Below are positions 6,476-6,744 of a stretch of DNA of 6,744 bases, piece by piece. The stretch comes from Chloroflexi bacterium RBG_16_72_14 (GTDB taxonomy: Bacteria > Chloroflexota > Limnocylindria > Limnocylindrales > CSP1-4). The notes beneath the pieces were generated by a model, which was not told where the DNA came from, searched no databases, and saw nothing but the letters and a program-made list of their open reading frames with translations. Where the stretch lies: NCBI GenBank assembly GCA_001797035.1, contig MGOE01000110.1:16580-23323 (forward strand), read 5' to 3'. Both the position numbers and the translations under genes were made by a program. Positions within the stretch are counted from its first letter, which is position 1. Each line of letters starts with the position of its first letter.

Positions 6476-6744
6476 TCAGGCGGACACGACCGGCAGCTCC
6501 CGGCCGGGCCGGCGGCCACCGAGGGCGATTGTCGGGCCCGGGGCGGCGACCTCGGCTAGGATCTCCGCGATGTCGAGAGTGGTCACGCCGGACCCCCCGG
6601 CGTCGGGCGCCGCCGAGGCTAGGCCGTCGCGCAGCATGACCACGCAGAAGGGGCACGCGGTGGCCACCGTCGAGGCCCCGGTCTCGAGCGCCTGGGCGGC
6701 CCGCGCCTCGTTGATCCGGGTGCCCCGCGTCTCCTCCATCCACA
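6476..6744 (-). CDS. C-terminus of CCG-domain Fe-S oxidoreductase (EtfD/heterodisulfide reductase-like), partial
   Basis: The last 88 codons of a longer protein whose start lies beyond the right edge. The visible piece begins WMEETRGTRIN, then EARAAQALETGASTVATACPFCVVML, then DIAEILAE and a short non-conserved tail to the TGA at 6476. The CPFC pair (cysteine codons at 6653-6655 and 6644-6646) is the closing CxxC of a cysteine-rich CCG domain, which binds an Fe-S cluster. MEE..G.RIN..R plus TACPFC plus a DIAE-type end is characteristic of the C-terminus of HdrB/GlpC-like proteins, including mycobacterial EtfD (Rv0338c), which takes electrons from ETF and reduces menaquinone. The membrane and ferredoxin-like domains that would confirm EtfD are outside the window; a GlpC-, LldE- or Hdr-type protein remains possible. 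It converges on the acyl-CoA dehydrogenase with a 72-bp gap. Confidence 0.85.
   Translation of the reverse strand, partial: WMEETRGTRINEARAAQALETGASTVATACPFCVVMLRDGLASAAPDAGGSGVTTLDIAEILAEVAAPGPTIALGGRRPGRELPVVSA

Overview
The window is a high-GC (clearly around 70% or above by eye) bacterial chromosome segment with compact gene packing. GTG starts, TANNNT-type -10 boxes with poor -35 boxes, a candidate leaderless mRNA, a BldC/MerR-like mini-regulator and an EtfD-like Fe-S protein all fit an actinobacterial-type lineage or a high-GC Chloroflexota lineage. The sequence alone does not decide between them. There is no plasmid, phage structural, CRISPR or IS transposase signature.

Layout, left to right. 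(1) Positions 1-1115, minus strand: the N-terminal 371 residues of a secreted/membrane TPM-domain (YgcG/Psb32-like) protein, running off the left edge. (2) Positions 1178-2575, minus: a DNA amino-methyltransferase with DPFSGRGT and TSPPY motifs and no visible partner endonuclease. (3) Positions 2722-2797, plus: tRNA-Arg(TCT) with encoded CCA, whose last 19 nt are duplicated immediately downstream (18/19 identical). (4) Positions 2816-3226: about 410 bp without a credible gene, with palindromes and short repeats clustered at 2824-2878. (5) Positions 3227-3421, plus: a 64-aa stand-alone helix-turn-helix protein of the excisionase/MerR/BldC type. (6) Positions 3480-4784, minus: a class III PLP aminotransferase, apparently read from a leaderless mRNA. 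(7) Positions 4814-5116, minus: a 100-aa two-helix membrane protein with a perfect AGGAGG. (8) Positions 5198-6403, plus: an acyl-CoA dehydrogenase. (9) Positions 6476-6744, minus: the C-terminus of a CCG-domain Fe-S protein, probably EtfD-like, running off the right edge.

How they may work together. The acyl-CoA dehydrogenase and the convergent CCG Fe-S protein are plausibly two ends of one electron route (acyl-CoA to ETF to an EtfD-type membrane oxidoreductase to menaquinone). The aminotransferase and the small membrane protein are co-oriented with a 29-nt gap and may be co-transcribed, although the aminotransferase has its own -10 box. The methyltransferase and the TPM protein are co-oriented with a 62-nt gap. 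The tRNA-Arg, its 3'-end duplication and the adjacent Xis-like HTH gene look like an integration hotspot or the scar of a lost element, but no integrase is visible. That tRNA/HTH segment is the most unusual part of the window; the rest is ordinary core metabolism. I found no convincing new multi-gene system.
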